This document shows, piece after piece, positions 22,721 through 34,689 of a stretch of DNA of 64,000 nucleotides (its first letter is position 1; each line of letters starts with the position of its first letter). The stretch is from assembly GCA_028023455.1 (NCBI GenBank), contig JAQFVV010013383.1:62001-126000 (forward strand), in the 5' to 3' direction. The notes under the pieces were generated by a model. The model made no database searches, was not told where the DNA came from, and worked only from the letters and a program-made list of their open reading frames with translations. Origin of the DNA: Epiperipatus broadwayi (taxonomy: Eukaryota > Onychophora > Udeonychophora > Euonychophora > Peripatidae). A program made the position numbers and the translations under genes.

Positions 22721-22844
22721 TATTGTTATTATTTTCTACTGGAATTAAATTAGCTGTATATAGAACTGTTTGTTATTATTCATAATTTTATGGAAATGAG
22801 ATTTGAATACTATAAAGCATTAGAATAGTTTTTATTTAGGATTA

Positions 22845-23117
22845 GTGAGTAAAATTTTAAAAATGCAACGGCAAGATTGTAAAATTAATTTATATATTCT
22901 TCAACTTGCTGGTTACTATAAAGTCAGCTATTGTAAAGCCTTAAATTCATTGAATTTAACTCATACAGTGAAAAGCAAGTTTTATGGTGAAAATGTGCAT
23001 AGTTTTCGTGACAGAAGAACTTTTCATTATAAGTACTTTTTAAAAGACACTCTAAAGAATTTCAGTTTCTATTCTTTACATTGGGAAGATATGACAGGAA
23101 ATTGGACATGGTGTTGA
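22845..23117 (+). CDS. Open frame of 90 codons, unassigned
   Basis: Encodes a basic, aromatic-rich segment (SKFYGENVHSFRDRRTFHYK) with no motif I recognise. It starts 125 bp after a PLE terminal repeat, so it may be a relic of PLE or captured sequence. An AT-rich spurious frame is also possible. No splice signals or promoter are apparent. Confidence 0.2.
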   Translation: MSKILKMQRQDCKINLYILQLAGYYKVSYCKALNSLNLTHTVKSKFYGENVHSFRDRRTFHYKYFLKDTLKNFSFYSLHWEDMTGNWTWC

Positions 23118-23706
23118 AAAATTTCAGAAAGAAAATTTTGTACAGAAGAAATTAAAGACATTATTATAAAATATTAAATAAACAGAAAAAATGGAACAGT
23201 ATGCATGTAAATAATTTTGTGATGTATTATCATTGCAAATGTGTATTCCTACAATATCTTTTTTAAAATTACTTTCCCCCTAAAGTAATCATATTCATTA
23301 AAATGAATATATGATAAGTTTAAAATCTTTTATTAATTACAATATGGTTTCAACATTCTTAGATGTAAAATACACTATCCAAAAAATCCTTAATTATTAA
23401 ATGATCTAGTAATCATTGGTCAAGCAATGCTAAAAATCAATCACAATATATTTTTAATGAGGATTGAATGTAAATTGATTGAACATATTAATGTTTGCCA
23501 AGAGACTCAATGAAATCATTCGACCTGCTTTAAAATGGAAACATGAATCATCTAAAGAAAAAAGATAATGTAGTATTCCTCCCTAACTGTCAGCATCATA
23601 GAGGATGACTATTAAAAAACTAGTATCCATATGTGTTTTTCGCATAGTTTTTAACGTAGCTGAAATCATTTGTTGATAGTCTTGCTGTTCTCTATTATTG
23701 TTTTAG

Positions 23707-23856
23707 GATTTATCTTCTCATGATGACTATTATTATTCTGAGATCTGTTCACTTTATAAACTCAACCATGTATACTCTATTGTTGGTTTAATTCTGACAG
23801 CAAAAGATAAGACACAGACTCATATATCTATCAGTGATGATGACATCATAATATAG
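23707..23856 (+). CDS. Candidate terminal exon, product unknown
   Basis: A strong acceptor (TTCTCTATTATTGTTTTAG, a pyrimidine-rich tract) precedes an open frame of 49 codons ending in TAG at 23854. The encoded segment (SEICSLYKLNHVYSIVGLIL, then TAKDKTQTHISISDDD) has ordinary protein-like composition, unlike random AT-rich frames. I do not recognise it. It lies only ~320 bp from an exon candidate on the other strand, so either could be a false positive. Confidence 0.35.
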   Translation, partial: DLSSHDDYYYSEICSLYKLNHVYSIVGLILTAKDKTQTHISISDDDIII

Positions 23857-24173
23857 TCATTTTTTGTTTCTTGTTATAGTCGATGTATAAAGCATTCATC
23901 TCACTAATCCAATAAATCTATAACTTTTGTGTTTCTGCTAATCATATCTAGATATCTTTTATTTACTACCATAGTACTTCTGAGTTTATTTTAGGTAGGT
24001 TACTAAAAAAATTTCATCAAACTCCATATCATGAATATAAAAAACAGATTTATTAACCTCTGCACTAAGAAACACTTCTTGTAGATATTGTAATACAATA
24101 ATTTTTATTTCAAATGACTAGACTAGGAGCCCCTTTCTCATCATTTATGTATTAATCAAGTACACTTTCACAC

Positions 24174-24373
24174 CTGTGATCTATATTCAATTTTAGCAAT
24201 GTTACATCAAACAGAGCCTCCAGACATGTACCTTGAAATAAAAATTTTATAAGTGCACTTTGAAATAAATACGATGTATAAAACTGATGAAATTCACGAA
24301 GTCGCATGCTTTGAGTTTTAAGAGATGTCACCACGTCATAAATAGCAAGATATAGACCATGAAAGTAATTGAA
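24174..24373 (-). CDS. Candidate internal exon, product unknown
   Basis: On the minus strand, an acceptor (AATGTGTAATACAG) is followed by a 200-nt open stretch and a donor (GATCACAG-GTGTGA). The 66 encoded residues start FNYFHGLYLAIYDVVTSLKT, continue MRLREFHQFYTSYLFQSALI and end LLKLNIDH. The composition, rich in aromatic and aliphatic residues with few low-complexity codons, argues for a real exon of a helical protein. The plus strand is full of stops here. The family is not recognised and no partner exon was located in the window. Confidence 0.5.
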
Positions 24374-24796
24374 CTGTATTACACATTATTTCAAATTTAA
24401 TTTAATTAATAAAGTGGAACACAGACTGTTAATAAAAGATGTTAATATTTTTACCTAGACATTAAATAATTAAGTTTTTTTAAAGCGGAGTAAAAAAACT
24501 TGCAATTTGCAAACTTATAATAAGCAAAAATATTATACAAAGACCTATTTCTACTTATCAAGTCATCTTCTCAATGTAAAATTCATGTATAAATGAAAAA
24601 ACACTTAACATTGGTATAATATTTTCAATTAAACCATAACAACAAATCTTATTTCAAGCCATTTTTATAAAAAGCACATAATCAACATTCAAAACTTGTA
24701 ATGCAGTATTAATAAACAGAATAATCATATGACCAAATTCATGTGCACAACAGCTCGATTTAAAATGATCAATCTCTCTTTTATTTTTCCTTGCAT

Positions 24797-24863
24797 GGTC
24801 TAGAAACCAATCCAAGAATCTTTAGTTTCTGAGCCTACTATTTTACAACTGGGCTAAGAGGAC
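24797..24863 (-). mobile_element. tRNA-like SINE fragment
   Basis: On the minus strand: CCTCTTAGCCCAGTTGTAAAAT (box A-like), GGCTCAGAAAC (anticodon arm region) and TTGGATTGGTTTC (weak box B). The tRNA-like order and spacing are retained, but the arms are degraded. Confidence 0.4.
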
Positions 24864-24894
24864 AGGTCATCAGTAATAAAACTTAACTTTGTTA

Positions 24895-25025
24895 GGTTTA
24901 CTATATATATTGGAGATTATTTACAAGTCTCATTGAAACAAAAGAGATTTCAAGTAGCTAGGCTTACTATATATGTTGGAGATTATTTACAAATCTTACT
25001 GAAACAAAAGAGAATCCAAGTAGAA
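24895..25025. repeat. 66-bp tandem duplication
   Basis: CTATATATATTGGAGATTAT at 24901 recurs as CTATATATGTTGGAGATTAT at 24967. The following TTTACAA..CT.A.TGAAAC and AAAAGAGA..CAAGTAG are shared as well. Two units, a few substitutions. Confidence 0.75.
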
Positions 25026-25327
25026 AAGGAATAAGATAGATGTTCATATAATTGAGCAATAATCAATATATATGTAATGCATATTAATTAGTATACTGTA
25101 TAGCCAAATCACTGGATTGTTATTAATGAGATCAGATTCCATGTAGCTGCAAAAATATTAGCTGGTCATGGGTTTGACATTTGATCCTAATGTTATTTAT
25201 TTATTTTTTTTTTTAGAAAAAATGGATTAGTATTGTGAGATGTGGGATTAAAGCTTAGATAGAATCATACAAACCAGAATGTGAAAAGAATGAATGTAGA
25301 AATATTTATGCTGAGACAAGGACTACT

Positions 25328-25573
25328 TTATATATTTTTTATGAGGTTGTTGATTGCTAGTGAATTTGAATTAGTCATAGTAGTGATAAGAGTACCACAA
25401 GGAAGAAGTGAGGAACAATCCATAAAAAAGTGTTGTAATGTTTCTTCATTTCTATGATAGAGGACACATAATGGATCTATATTGGTGAAGTGTCGCTTGA
25501 AGAAGTCCAAATATTTGGATTCCAGGTGCCAATATCTAAACTTTGTTATAATGTATTTGTTACTATATAACAA
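25328..25573 (-). pseudogene. LINE RT zinc-binding (zf-RVT) fragment
   Basis: 81 codons on the minus strand. The order KYLDFFKRHFTNIDPLC, then LYHRNEETLQHFFMDCSSL, matches the C-terminal zinc-binding region that follows the reverse transcriptase in many non-LTR elements (pattern CPLC-x-EETxxHxxxxC). The first cysteine of the CPLC motif is replaced by D. RT and endonuclease domains are absent, so this is an isolated remnant. It belongs to a different LINE clade from the RTE copies at 38-40 kb, which lack this module. Confidence 0.6.
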
Positions 25574-25579
25574 GAAAGA

Positions 25580-26520
25580 TTGACTATTATTTGATATACT
25601 ATTATTATTTTCGATTTCATATGTTTGCCAACAGTTAATTTTTTTAGAAATAGATTATGTGAGAGAGTAACGGACAGAATTCAGTGTGAACCCACGAATG
25701 GATCGAATGTGTATATCTAAGAGTATCAAACTATAAAAATATATTATTACAGAAAATAAAATCCGGTAAAAACAATTATTTTTCAATATCTATATATATA
25801 TTATCTTAATTACTAAGCATATATATAATTTGATCTTAATTACTACATATAACACAAGCTACTTTATTTTTTGGCTGCTTTAAACTGACGTTAAAAAAGT
25901 TGCTTCTTAAATACATTCTGACATATTCATTTTATTGTTATTCTCATTCACAATCTAATTCGCAAATCAATCCCCACTAGATGATTCTAAATTCAGAGAA
26001 AAACTCTTTGCAATAAAGAATAATGCTATATGACAACTGAAAGAACGTTTAAGTGGTTATTATTTAACACAACTATCATTATTAAACATCAAATTCTGCA
26101 GAAAGTTGAAAAAATAATTCAATTATCCTAGAGCACACTTTATGTATTTCCACATTTAAAATGAAAATTTCACACTTCTTTATAAAGCTGGCTATTTTTT
26201 TTAAATACAGTATTGTCTTTTTTTTCTATATATATACAATTTATTCTTAGAATAATAAATAAATAGGATAAAGAAATGTTTATAAATGTTTTAGTAAAAG
26301 AGTTACATTGCATTAAGAGCAAAAAAAAAAGTGAATAATACTACAATTTTAAATACTTTATATAGTAATTCTCGCATAAGTGTTAAAAAAAAATCATAGA
26401 TTTTATTTTAAAAAGTATTTTAACTGAGTTTTTTTAAATATTTGACATACTATTATTAAGAAAATACTAATATCAATTAATATATCATAACTACCATTAA
26501 CAGTCACTCGTAAATGAGTA
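25580..26520. other. AT-rich interval, nothing assigned
   Basis: AT-rich sequence with a short direct repeat (ATCTTAATTACTA near 25803 and 25842). No shared repeats or convincing exons. Confidence 0.35.
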
Positions 26521-26540
26521 TGGTCATTTTTTTACTCCAG

Positions 26541-26653
26541 GAAAGCTTTATTGCTTGGTATGCTGTAATAAGTTCGAACATTGGAAATGGCATATAAGTC
26601 ATGATCCAATGCATCATAAAACTGCTTTTGAAATGGCAAGTAGCAAAGAATAA
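26541..26653 (+). CDS. Candidate terminal exon with zinc-finger-like segment
   Basis: The acceptor CATTTTTTTACTCCAG precedes 36 open codons and a TAA at 26651. The peptide contains CLVCCNKFEHWKWHISHDP and then MHHKTAFEMASSKE: a CxxC pair followed by several histidines, as in C2H2-type fingers. The pyrimidine tract and AG are good. It may be the last exon of a nucleic-acid-binding protein. No upstream exon was found and the exact family is not recognised. Confidence 0.4.
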
Positions 26654-26714
26654 ATACTTAAAAATTAGATTTTATGACATCATTCTAAGAAAGTATGCCA
26701 TTTGCTTATACAGA

Positions 26715-27460
26715 ATATTTCCTATATATGTAAATAGAGAGATTTGAATTCAGTATTTTTCAGTCTATTGATCTTTCAATCCATCTCAAGCAACCAATAC
26801 ACATGTCAACATACATGCAAAAAAAGATACATGACCCAATATTCCAGAACCAGCATTCATCAATTGGGTCAGATCATAATCTCCCACACATATAAACATA
26901 ATGTTTACATAAGTATGACTAAGAGAAGAAAATTACATTGGAAGAAAGATTATGGAGATGGAACCACCAGAGAAAAGGCCCAGGGGCAGACCCAAGACCA
27001 GATGGATTGACCGAGTGAAGAGGGACCTGCAGAAGATGTCACTCAAGGAAGAAATGGCTTCAGACTGAGCAATCTGGAGACAAATGACCAGCACCAGCGA
27101 CCTCACTTGAAGTAGGATTAATCAAGCTGCGGAAAAAGTTTACATAAGTATGACTATAATATAAAATTCAGCAAGGGCTTTGACTGATCCATTGTCAGGT
27201 TTTCAATAAAATAGATGGTTGAATAGTTAGGTTTTCAATAAAATAGATGGTTGAATAGTTGGAAGGTTGAGAAGATTGAAGCCTACTCGTTAATGTTTGA
27301 GAAATTGCTATCTTAATATAAATCGAGCAATGATTGTATATATGGATGGAGGATAATAATCTGGCCCAACTAATGGGTGCTGATTTTGCATGAAATATTT
27401 GGGGATCATTTATCTTTTTTTGCACGTATTTGGTCATGTGTATTGAACATATTTTCATTA
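26715..27460. mobile_element. Family A foldback interrupted by a LINE fragment
   Basis: The left minus-strand arm (AGAGATTTGAATTCAG to TCATAATCTCCCACACATAT) and the right plus-strand arm (CTTAATATAAATCGAGCAATG to TGGTCATGTGTATT) are family A units. The LINE 3' fragment at 26922-27137 sits between them. The right arm also carries a 32-bp tandem duplication (GGTTTTCAATAAAATAGATGG) at about 27197-27262. Both ribozyme cores are broken: UUGAUGA on the left; CUAAUGG on the right, with GAAA retained. Confidence 0.6.
26922..27137 (+). mobile_element. 5'-truncated LINE 3' end with perfect 19-bp TSD
   Basis: 216-bp insertion flanked by GTTTACATAAGTATGACTA at 26903-26921 and 27138-27156, with no differences. 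It encodes the C-terminal tail KRPRGRPKTRWIDRVKRDLQ followed by an in-frame TGA, typical of RTE-like and related LINE ORF ends. It ends GCTGCGGAAAAA. It is more GC-rich than its surroundings and therefore young or from a distinct lineage. Confidence 0.85.
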
Positions 27461-27490
27461 ATAAATGAACAAAATTAAGCATTGAAGAAA

Positions 27491-28075
27491 AAGTTAAAAC
27501 TATGGTGTAGATGTGTAGAAGAAAAAAAACAACAACTAGGAATTGTTTCATTCATTGAAGTTAGAACTATGGTGTAGACGTGTAGAAGAAAAAAACAACA
27601 ACTAGGAATTGTTTCATTCATTTTGAGAATTGATAAATGAAGTTGATATAAATGTTGGCAAATTAAAAAATACTGTTTATGGACATTTAAAATTATGTTG
27701 TCCTTGATCAATATTATCCACAGGAAAAACACACATGGATAGGCAATATCTGGATTTTAAATACATTTACTAAACAAGAAAATAACCAAACTGATTTGGA
27801 ACAGAAAGAATTAATAGATTTATGTTGTGATGGTACATTAAAATTATCATTTAATTTGACAAGTATAACTCACTTTGGGGTTGAAATTAAAATAATCATA
27901 AGAGTATTATTATTGTTTTCAACCACATACTTATGTGAATCGACATTTTCGGCAATGACACTAATAAATCAAAATAAAAAAAATCATTGATTAATAAATC
28001 CAGTTTTGTGCTTAGCAGCCACAAATATATTTCCAAAACTTGGTAAGCTAATTATTAAAAAAAAATCAGTAACAA
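27491..28075 (+). pseudogene. hAT (ZBED5-like) transposase C-terminal remnant
   Basis: The tail of a second hAT transposase. The recognisable order is HTWIGNIWILN, then EQKELIDLCCDGTLKLSFN (27796 onward), FSTTYLCESTFSAMTLIN (the hAT C-terminal dimerisation signature) and LINPVLCLAATNIFPKLGKL after an in-frame TGA near 27988. The catalytic region is missing. Upstream, a ~62-bp tandem duplication (CTATGGTGTAGATGTGTAGAAG, CAACAACTAGGAATTGTTTC) at 27491-27620 copies part of the reading frame (LWCRCVEEKKQQLGIVSFI). It is distinct in sequence from the hAT copy at 0.3-2.0 kb. Confidence 0.75.
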
Positions 28076-29264
28076 TCGTATTAGTTTTGGGGTTTTATAA
28101 TTATCTTTCACTCAGTTCTTTAAACATTATTTGTTTCTTTTTCGAATTTTGTTATTATTAGCTTAATATTTTGTTAGTCGATTTACTTTTGCTTACTTTT
28201 TTTTTAATCATTCTTTGAATATATATATATATTAAATTTGTTAAATACTACAATAATTCTATTTTACTATAAAAACATCTGTCCTTCCTTGCATTTTTTT
28301 TGTTTTTTGTTTAATACTTCATTTGGTCCATAAAAAAAATTATTGGTCTAGCTGAGAAACAGTGATCTAGATTACGGCTACTTAAGCCTCATAATTACTG
28401 AAGCTTGAAGATTGCTTCAGACCAACTTACTCCAAACCATTGAAAATGAACCATAGAGTTTTTGCTGGTGATAACTTATTCTATTATGGATCCATATATT
28501 CAGCAAATAAATAATATAAAGAGTACTAAACAAGCTGACATTATCTGGTGTGTTTTATGACTTCATCCATAATAACTTATTATTTATTTAATTTTTCAGA
28601 TTACTTAATAGTACATTCATTTTTATAACGATTAAATTAATTTCTCCAATATATAGTTGCCTTTTTATTTAATCTGTAATTTTGCCAGAATTAAATATCT
28701 GCACAGATTTATACAAAATAAATCCTATACAGTATTTTTATTTTAAGATAACTTTTAATAAAAAAGATAATTATTTAACTTAATAGATGTAGCTAATTTG
28801 AGCAGCAGTAGGATTCTAAGATCATTAATTAATCATTTACTTATCAATAAAAATATCTGTTATAAAAACATGTCGCTCTAAAACATACAATGTTTATGTA
28901 GTAGTATATACATTACCACCTGTTGTTTACAAAAGATAATACAAAGCCATTTGTGTAACACACCTTGATTCCCAAAATAAAGAGAGAGAAAAAAAGACTT
29001 ATTAATTACAATACAGCCAAAAGGAAAAATAATAAATCTTGGCCAGCTTATTGAGTTACTCAGAAACATTGCTTAAAAGAAAGCACAACTAAGAATACAT
29101 ACACAGAAGATATTTTAGACGTTAAATTTAATATATAAAATTAGAATGAGAAACAAGTTAATCAGTAAACATCTCTGTAACAACTATTCAAAGGAAAAGG
29201 CATCATTTCTCCTTTGCAAAATTCTGGATGGTGAGGCTTTGAACAATTTTCCATCCTTGTAATT
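28076..29264. other. AT-rich interval, nothing assigned
   Basis: No repeat or coding signature recognised. The minus-strand frame at 28878-29069 looks random. Confidence 0.35.
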
Positions 29265-30765
29265 AATTATATGTTGGACTATATCCAATATCTAATTTTA
29301 ATTGATAAATGTTTTTTAAAAAAATTGAAAACTTTATTTAGCTTTTTATATACATTTATCTGTTATTAATAACTCACAAATTAGTACATGACTTTTTGAG
29401 ATATATAATTCTGTCATCTTCAGGCATTGTTTGTCTGACCTATGACAGAACTAGCATGATTGAGGCAACAGTCAGAACAATTTTTATATACCCATGGGTC
29501 TCTTTTTATGTGGTAGATATGTTCCACAGAAAACTCGCATAAAAAAATTGCACAAAAATAGACTTAACTTACCTTGAAAAATTTGGGATATGTTCCATAA
29601 TTTTCAAAAATCACATAAAACCAAAGCAACAAGGTAAAATTAAAATTTGCATAAAAAAAAAAAAAGGAAATAAAGTATGACTAATAAAAAATGTCAAATA
29701 TTTGAAAAAAATTGATATAAGACAATTTTTTTTTTACTTTTTTTATTATTTATTTAATTTTATTCAAAACAATATGCTTTTAGGTGTGATTTATTTTACA
29801 TTTTTTCATATATATTTTAATCATTGTTGCTATTTGACAATATGTGGTTTCATTTGTGAACTGGTAAGAAATCCAATTCGTCACAAGATAAAACACAAAC
29901 AGCAGAATTAGCGCCAACTTCAAGTTCATGCTGTGTTAATGGTTTTCTGGTGACAATGTAATCTATGATTAAACTTTGAGATGATGATTTTACTAATTGT
30001 TTATAAAGCTTACAATATCCAGTCATACAACTATTTAGCTCTCATTGGAATTTAAGAGCTTGTTTATTAACAAGAAAATGATTTTCCAATTGATTGGAAA
30101 GTTAAAGACATTCTCAAATCATTTTTGCTGTGAAACGAACAAGTTCCACTTCTTTATCATTATCTTTTTCTAAATCTATGGTATCTAAATTTATTGCCAA
30201 ATCTTTTTCCAACAGGTATTTAAAGGATGTAAAATTTAATGCACGTTTATAAAACAGGGAAATCATGATTTTAAGTGAAATATGTACTTCTTTATTGCAT
30301 AAAAGAAAACAGCTTAAAAAGATATTAAGAAGAAACATGAATCACATAACTTCAAAATTGCATTAAAAAATCTGCATAAAAAGAGACCTGGGTGTAGTCA
30401 TTTTCTGAATTCTCCATTTGTTTTTAATGACAATATTAATGAAGATTCTCATAATACATTAATTTTCTGATTATTTGCATTGTTGGAACAGCTTAGTTGG
30501 TTAGAGTATCACCTTAAAATGAATATTTCTTGAATGTAAAGATCATTGGTTCAATTCTCTTGCCAGAATTGACATTGGTCAGGCCAGCAATATCTAAAGA
30601 AGAGACAAGAATAACAATACTCAACATATTGTAACCTATGTAGAATTACTGATAAATAGTTGAATGTATTTGAAAAGTTTAAATAAAATCTGAATGTTTC
30701 TAAAAAAAATTAACAAAACTGGTTGATGGAAATAATCCAACATATAATTTAGAAGTAAAATGCCA
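29265..30765. mobile_element. Large foldback with PLE-type (family C) arms
   Basis: The left arm (29265-29510) starts ATATGTTGGACTATATCC, has TCATCTTCAGGCATTG and ends GGGTCTCTTTTTATG. The right arm (30360-30765) starts CATAAAAAGAGACCTGGG, has a tRNA-like module (ACAGCTTAGTTGGTTAGAG, GATCATTGGTTCAATTCTC, 30490-30580) and a decayed TCTAAAGAAGAGAC motif, and ends GGAAATAATCCAACATAT. The ~850-bp interior is AT-rich. A 74-codon minus-strand frame (30114-30338; LEKDLAINLDTIDLEKDNDK) is present, which I cannot assign. No GIY-YIG is seen. Confidence 0.55.
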
Positions 30766-31734
30766 CTTGCACAAACTCTCAAGCAATTTTCCATCCTTGT
30801 TTGTCTTCGAATTAAGAACAGTTAGTTAACCCTTTACTAATGTAAATACTTGTTAATTAGGATGGAATTATTTTAAAAAAATTCTATGCGTGATAATACC
30901 CTAAACAAATTTACAAATTAACTTGGTTCTGATTTCAGATCAAGATAGTAAAGCATGATAGATTGATAGGCAACTATTAGGAATAGAACTATTACAAAAT
31001 TAAAATAATGTATTAAATAATATCAAGAGTTTTTAAAACACTTCTGAAGCCTTCATTGTGTCCAATATTTTTAGAAAAATGAAGTACAATATCATTGAGC
31101 CATCATAACAATTTCCTCATCTCCTACATTGAAGATGTTGCCTGACTAAGTGAATACTTATTCATTCAACAACATACACTTTTCCCAATTATTCTTTCCA
31201 GACTGAAGATCGAAAATTTTAAATTATCAGCAATTTTAAAGATTTCAGCAACAAAAAAATATAACACAATCTATCTACATAAAACTGGTTTACAATAAGT
31301 ATACATGTTGGACTTGGCCATTATAATTAAAATGGAAAATCGTGGTCAATATTAACCATCATAAATGACGGATTGCAGTTAGTAATTAATACACTTTTGG
31401 ATAAAAAGAAAATTTAAAATTGAAATACAAATTTAGTAAAAAACAAAACAAAAGAACAATGATGAATAAAAGAAATAGCAAAAGTGTTTTTATTTACATA
31501 AATATATTAAAAAATAAAAATGCATTTTCTTCAGCTTTCACAAATAAAAGCATGCACAAAAATATTACTACCTTAATTCATGTCAGATTTCCAAAGAATC
31601 ATTTAAATAAACTTGCAATTAATGCGCACATTCAATGCTAAACTATTAATCAGAAGAATATAACTTTTTTTAAATCTGACGAGTAAACTTGCATGACATT
31701 GTGTATTCACTGATAACACTAACATCAATATTAG
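30766..31734. other. AT-rich interval, nothing assigned
   Basis: One Lys-rich 73-codon frame (31420-31641) that looks random. No shared repeats. Confidence 0.35.
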
Positions 31735-32030
31735 AGGAAATTTGTATACAAACTTTCAAGCTCCTTTCAGCTATCCATTCTATCTTACATAACCGATACA
31801 TATGACCACATACATGTGAAAAAGACAAATGATCTCCACTATACCTGCTTTATGCTGGTATGAACCAACAGATGAGTGCTGGTTCAGTATGAAATACATA
31901 TATTGGAGATCATTTATCTTCTTTGCATGTATGTGATCATGTGTATCAATTATATAAGATGGAGAGGATAAAGGAAATTTGAAATTCTATGTTCAAATTC
32001 CCTCTAATTACATCAAAAGTTCAGTATATA
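31735..32030. mobile_element. Short family A foldback with central hammerhead
   Basis: The left arm (AACTTTCAAGCTCC, CATATGACCACATACATG) pairs with the right arm (CATGTATGTGATCATGTG, AAATTCTATGTTCAAATTCC). The centre is a single ribozyme region (31848-31908): ACCAA - CAGAUGA - GUGCUGGUUCAGUAU - GAAA - UACAUAUA - UUGG. One core base (U4) is changed to A, so it is inactive as it stands. Confidence 0.6.
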
Positions 32031-34689
32031 CATTATACTTGTATTCAAATATAACCTCAATATTACATATATAATTAAAAATGTAAATACAATGGAGCCA
32101 CAAGTTTTGCTATATTTTGGTGACAAATGATTAGAATAAAATATATATTGTTGATTGAACTGCAAGTTTATAGTACTTTTCAACACACACATATTTAACA
32201 CGATTGGTTTTTCTATCCGTTTGGTATGCATAGAAAATAAAGTGCAGGTATATTATTCTGGAAAGGTTATAAGCAGTCCTAAACTGTAAACTTTTCTAAT
32301 AAATTATAATCTTTCCATAGTAATGTAACTTCAATATTTATGTTATATTCAAATAAAGGAAAGAATTAATCTAATTGAGTTATAGTATGCATATATAAAT
32401 TAATATTATGTAACATTCTAATTATTTATTGAGCACATAGACAGCATGTAATTAGAAAGGGAAAACTTTAACCTTTATCCATATGTGCTTTAAACATTTA
32501 AATAAAAACCAAACAATATAGTTTTTGCTAAATTAATATTATGTATAAATAAAATATTAAAAAATATTAATAATTATTAATAATAAATTGAGGGGACACA
32601 TTTACATATATTTCATTGAGTGTGTGTTTCATCATGCATTTATTGAAGCAATTAAAAAAAAAACTAATTATTGGATTTTTACTTTAAAAATAAAGTAAAT
32701 AGCAAAATCTCCATATGCTCTAGAAATATTCTTTTTTTCTTCAATAACTTTTTTCTCTTAAAAAATATAGAAGATTAGTCTTTTTAGCAAGAAATTATGA
32801 TCTCTCTAATTATGTGTTAATGTTATGTATGTATAAAATTTTGTAAATTTTATGCAAAATACTGCGAATGACCTTTCAACATTTGCATTCCTCAAAGATG
32901 AAAAAATTGTTGCTGGCATAATTTAAAACTTACAATTTTTATTCTTTTTTTTTTTAATGTAACCACATAAGGCACTCTGAAAAGAAAAAAAAAAGATTGC
33001 TCAAATATGAAAGTTTTTTTTTTTTTTTGCCTATTTACTGCTTACTTATGTTTGTTTGTATACATTTGTCTTTGGATGGTATATAACTGAAATTGTGTAA
33101 TTAGATATAGCTTAGATTGCATTTTTATTATATTTATTTTTTTGCATTTTTAAAGTTGTTTGCAAATTTTAAAAAATTATTATCATCAGGAATATATATA
33201 TATATATATGTAAATTCTCAACTAGATTGGAAATTAGAAAGTGAGTGAAAACTGAGTTATAAGATTTAATCCAGACATGAAGACAAAAAATGGCATAAGT
33301 CAAAATCTTATAAAAATGGCCTTCAGAATACTAATATGCTTAGGTATAATATAAAAAGGAAATTATAAAAAAAAAAGAAAATCAAAAATTATATTGAATT
33401 TAAATGGCTCCTTATAAATGATACAATTAGATTAATTATATCAATGCCAATTTAGAAGATGATCAAGTGGTTAGAACATTTTGCAAAGGGATATATATAG
33501 TGGACATATTTATTTGTACAAATATAATCACAAAATAATAAATAAGATTTATTAATTAATAAAATATTAAATTATAATATACAAATAGGAATACAAAAGA
33601 ATGAACAATTGGTATATGACATATATTTCTTATAACACTTAAATTTCAATTTTGCATATATGGCAAAAGAATGATGAATTGAGAAGTAATTAAATTATGA
33701 CATAGAGTGAATTTATTTATTTATATGAATATAATTACAAAAGAATAACAAATAATCAATAATAAATTATTACATAGTGTATTTTCTTACATAGTTATTT
33801 TGTCTCATATTTGCATATTGAGTATAAAAAAGTCTCAGAATAATAAAAACTTTTCCTGGGACTCCTGCGGGGGGGGGGGGATTACAATTCATGGAAATTC
33901 CTAGAACATAAAACTTTATAAACCTTCTGTATTTTTTAAAAAACACACATGTAGAATTTATAGATGGAGCTATTTAATATTTCATAAATTTATTAATAAA
34001 TGCATAATTTTGCCCATTTTCAAGTTTTTCAGAAATTTAAAAATTAAAAAGTTAAACATATTGAGGAGATTAAAAGACTTTATTAAAAAATAAGTATATA
34101 GTTTTTCTTTTAATCTAATGGATAAAAACCATTATTACTTTTATTAATTATTACTTTTAATACAGATTCATTGAAGTTTATAAAAGAACTCCAAAAAATA
34201 TTAGAATAAAATTATATTAAGACACAATATACAAAAAACATATGCCTTATTTTCATACTCATGAAAAATATTAAAAATTAAAAAAAAAACAAAAACAACT
34301 GCTTCATTACAAATGACAATACAGTAATTATTTAGATAAAATACTAAAATTATAGTACTGGAATGTGATACACCATAATATTTTAAATACAACACGGAAT
34401 GTATTCTAATAACTTCCACTGCAAAAAAAATTAATAAATTAGACAAGTTCATTAGCTCATATTTATAAAAAGTGGCAAACTAGTAATCAAAATTCTCCAG
34501 AATCTTTGCTATATGAGCAGAAAGAACTAGATATTTTACATGAAAATCTTATATTTGTTCAAATTCATTAAAAAATTAGAAATAGTCTCTCAAATATTAG
34601 ATCAAAGTAAACAAGAACAAAACATAAACAAAAGATAAACTGCAACAATCAAAAAAGATTAGATCACATAACTGAATCACAATAAACAA
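32031..34689. other. AT-rich interval, nothing assigned
   Basis: Long AT-rich stretch with several homopolymers, including about ten Gs near 33869. Two related passages (AATAAATAAGATTTATTAATTAA near 33540 and AATAACAAATAATCAATAATA near 33744, each preceded by TATTTAT.T) suggest an old local duplication. No exon or repeat family assigned. Confidence 0.35.

Noticed and set aside
26744-27010. Open frame of 88 codons
   Set aside because: It fuses a family A arm with an out-of-frame reading of the inserted LINE tail.
27195-27732. Minus-strand open frames of 85-118 codons
   Set aside because: They run antisense through a family A arm and the duplicated hAT coding segment; composition is low-complexity.
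29265-30765. Protein-coding PLE inside the large foldback
   Set aside because: I looked for GIY-YIG and RT motifs on both strands of the interior and found none; only the arms support the assignment.
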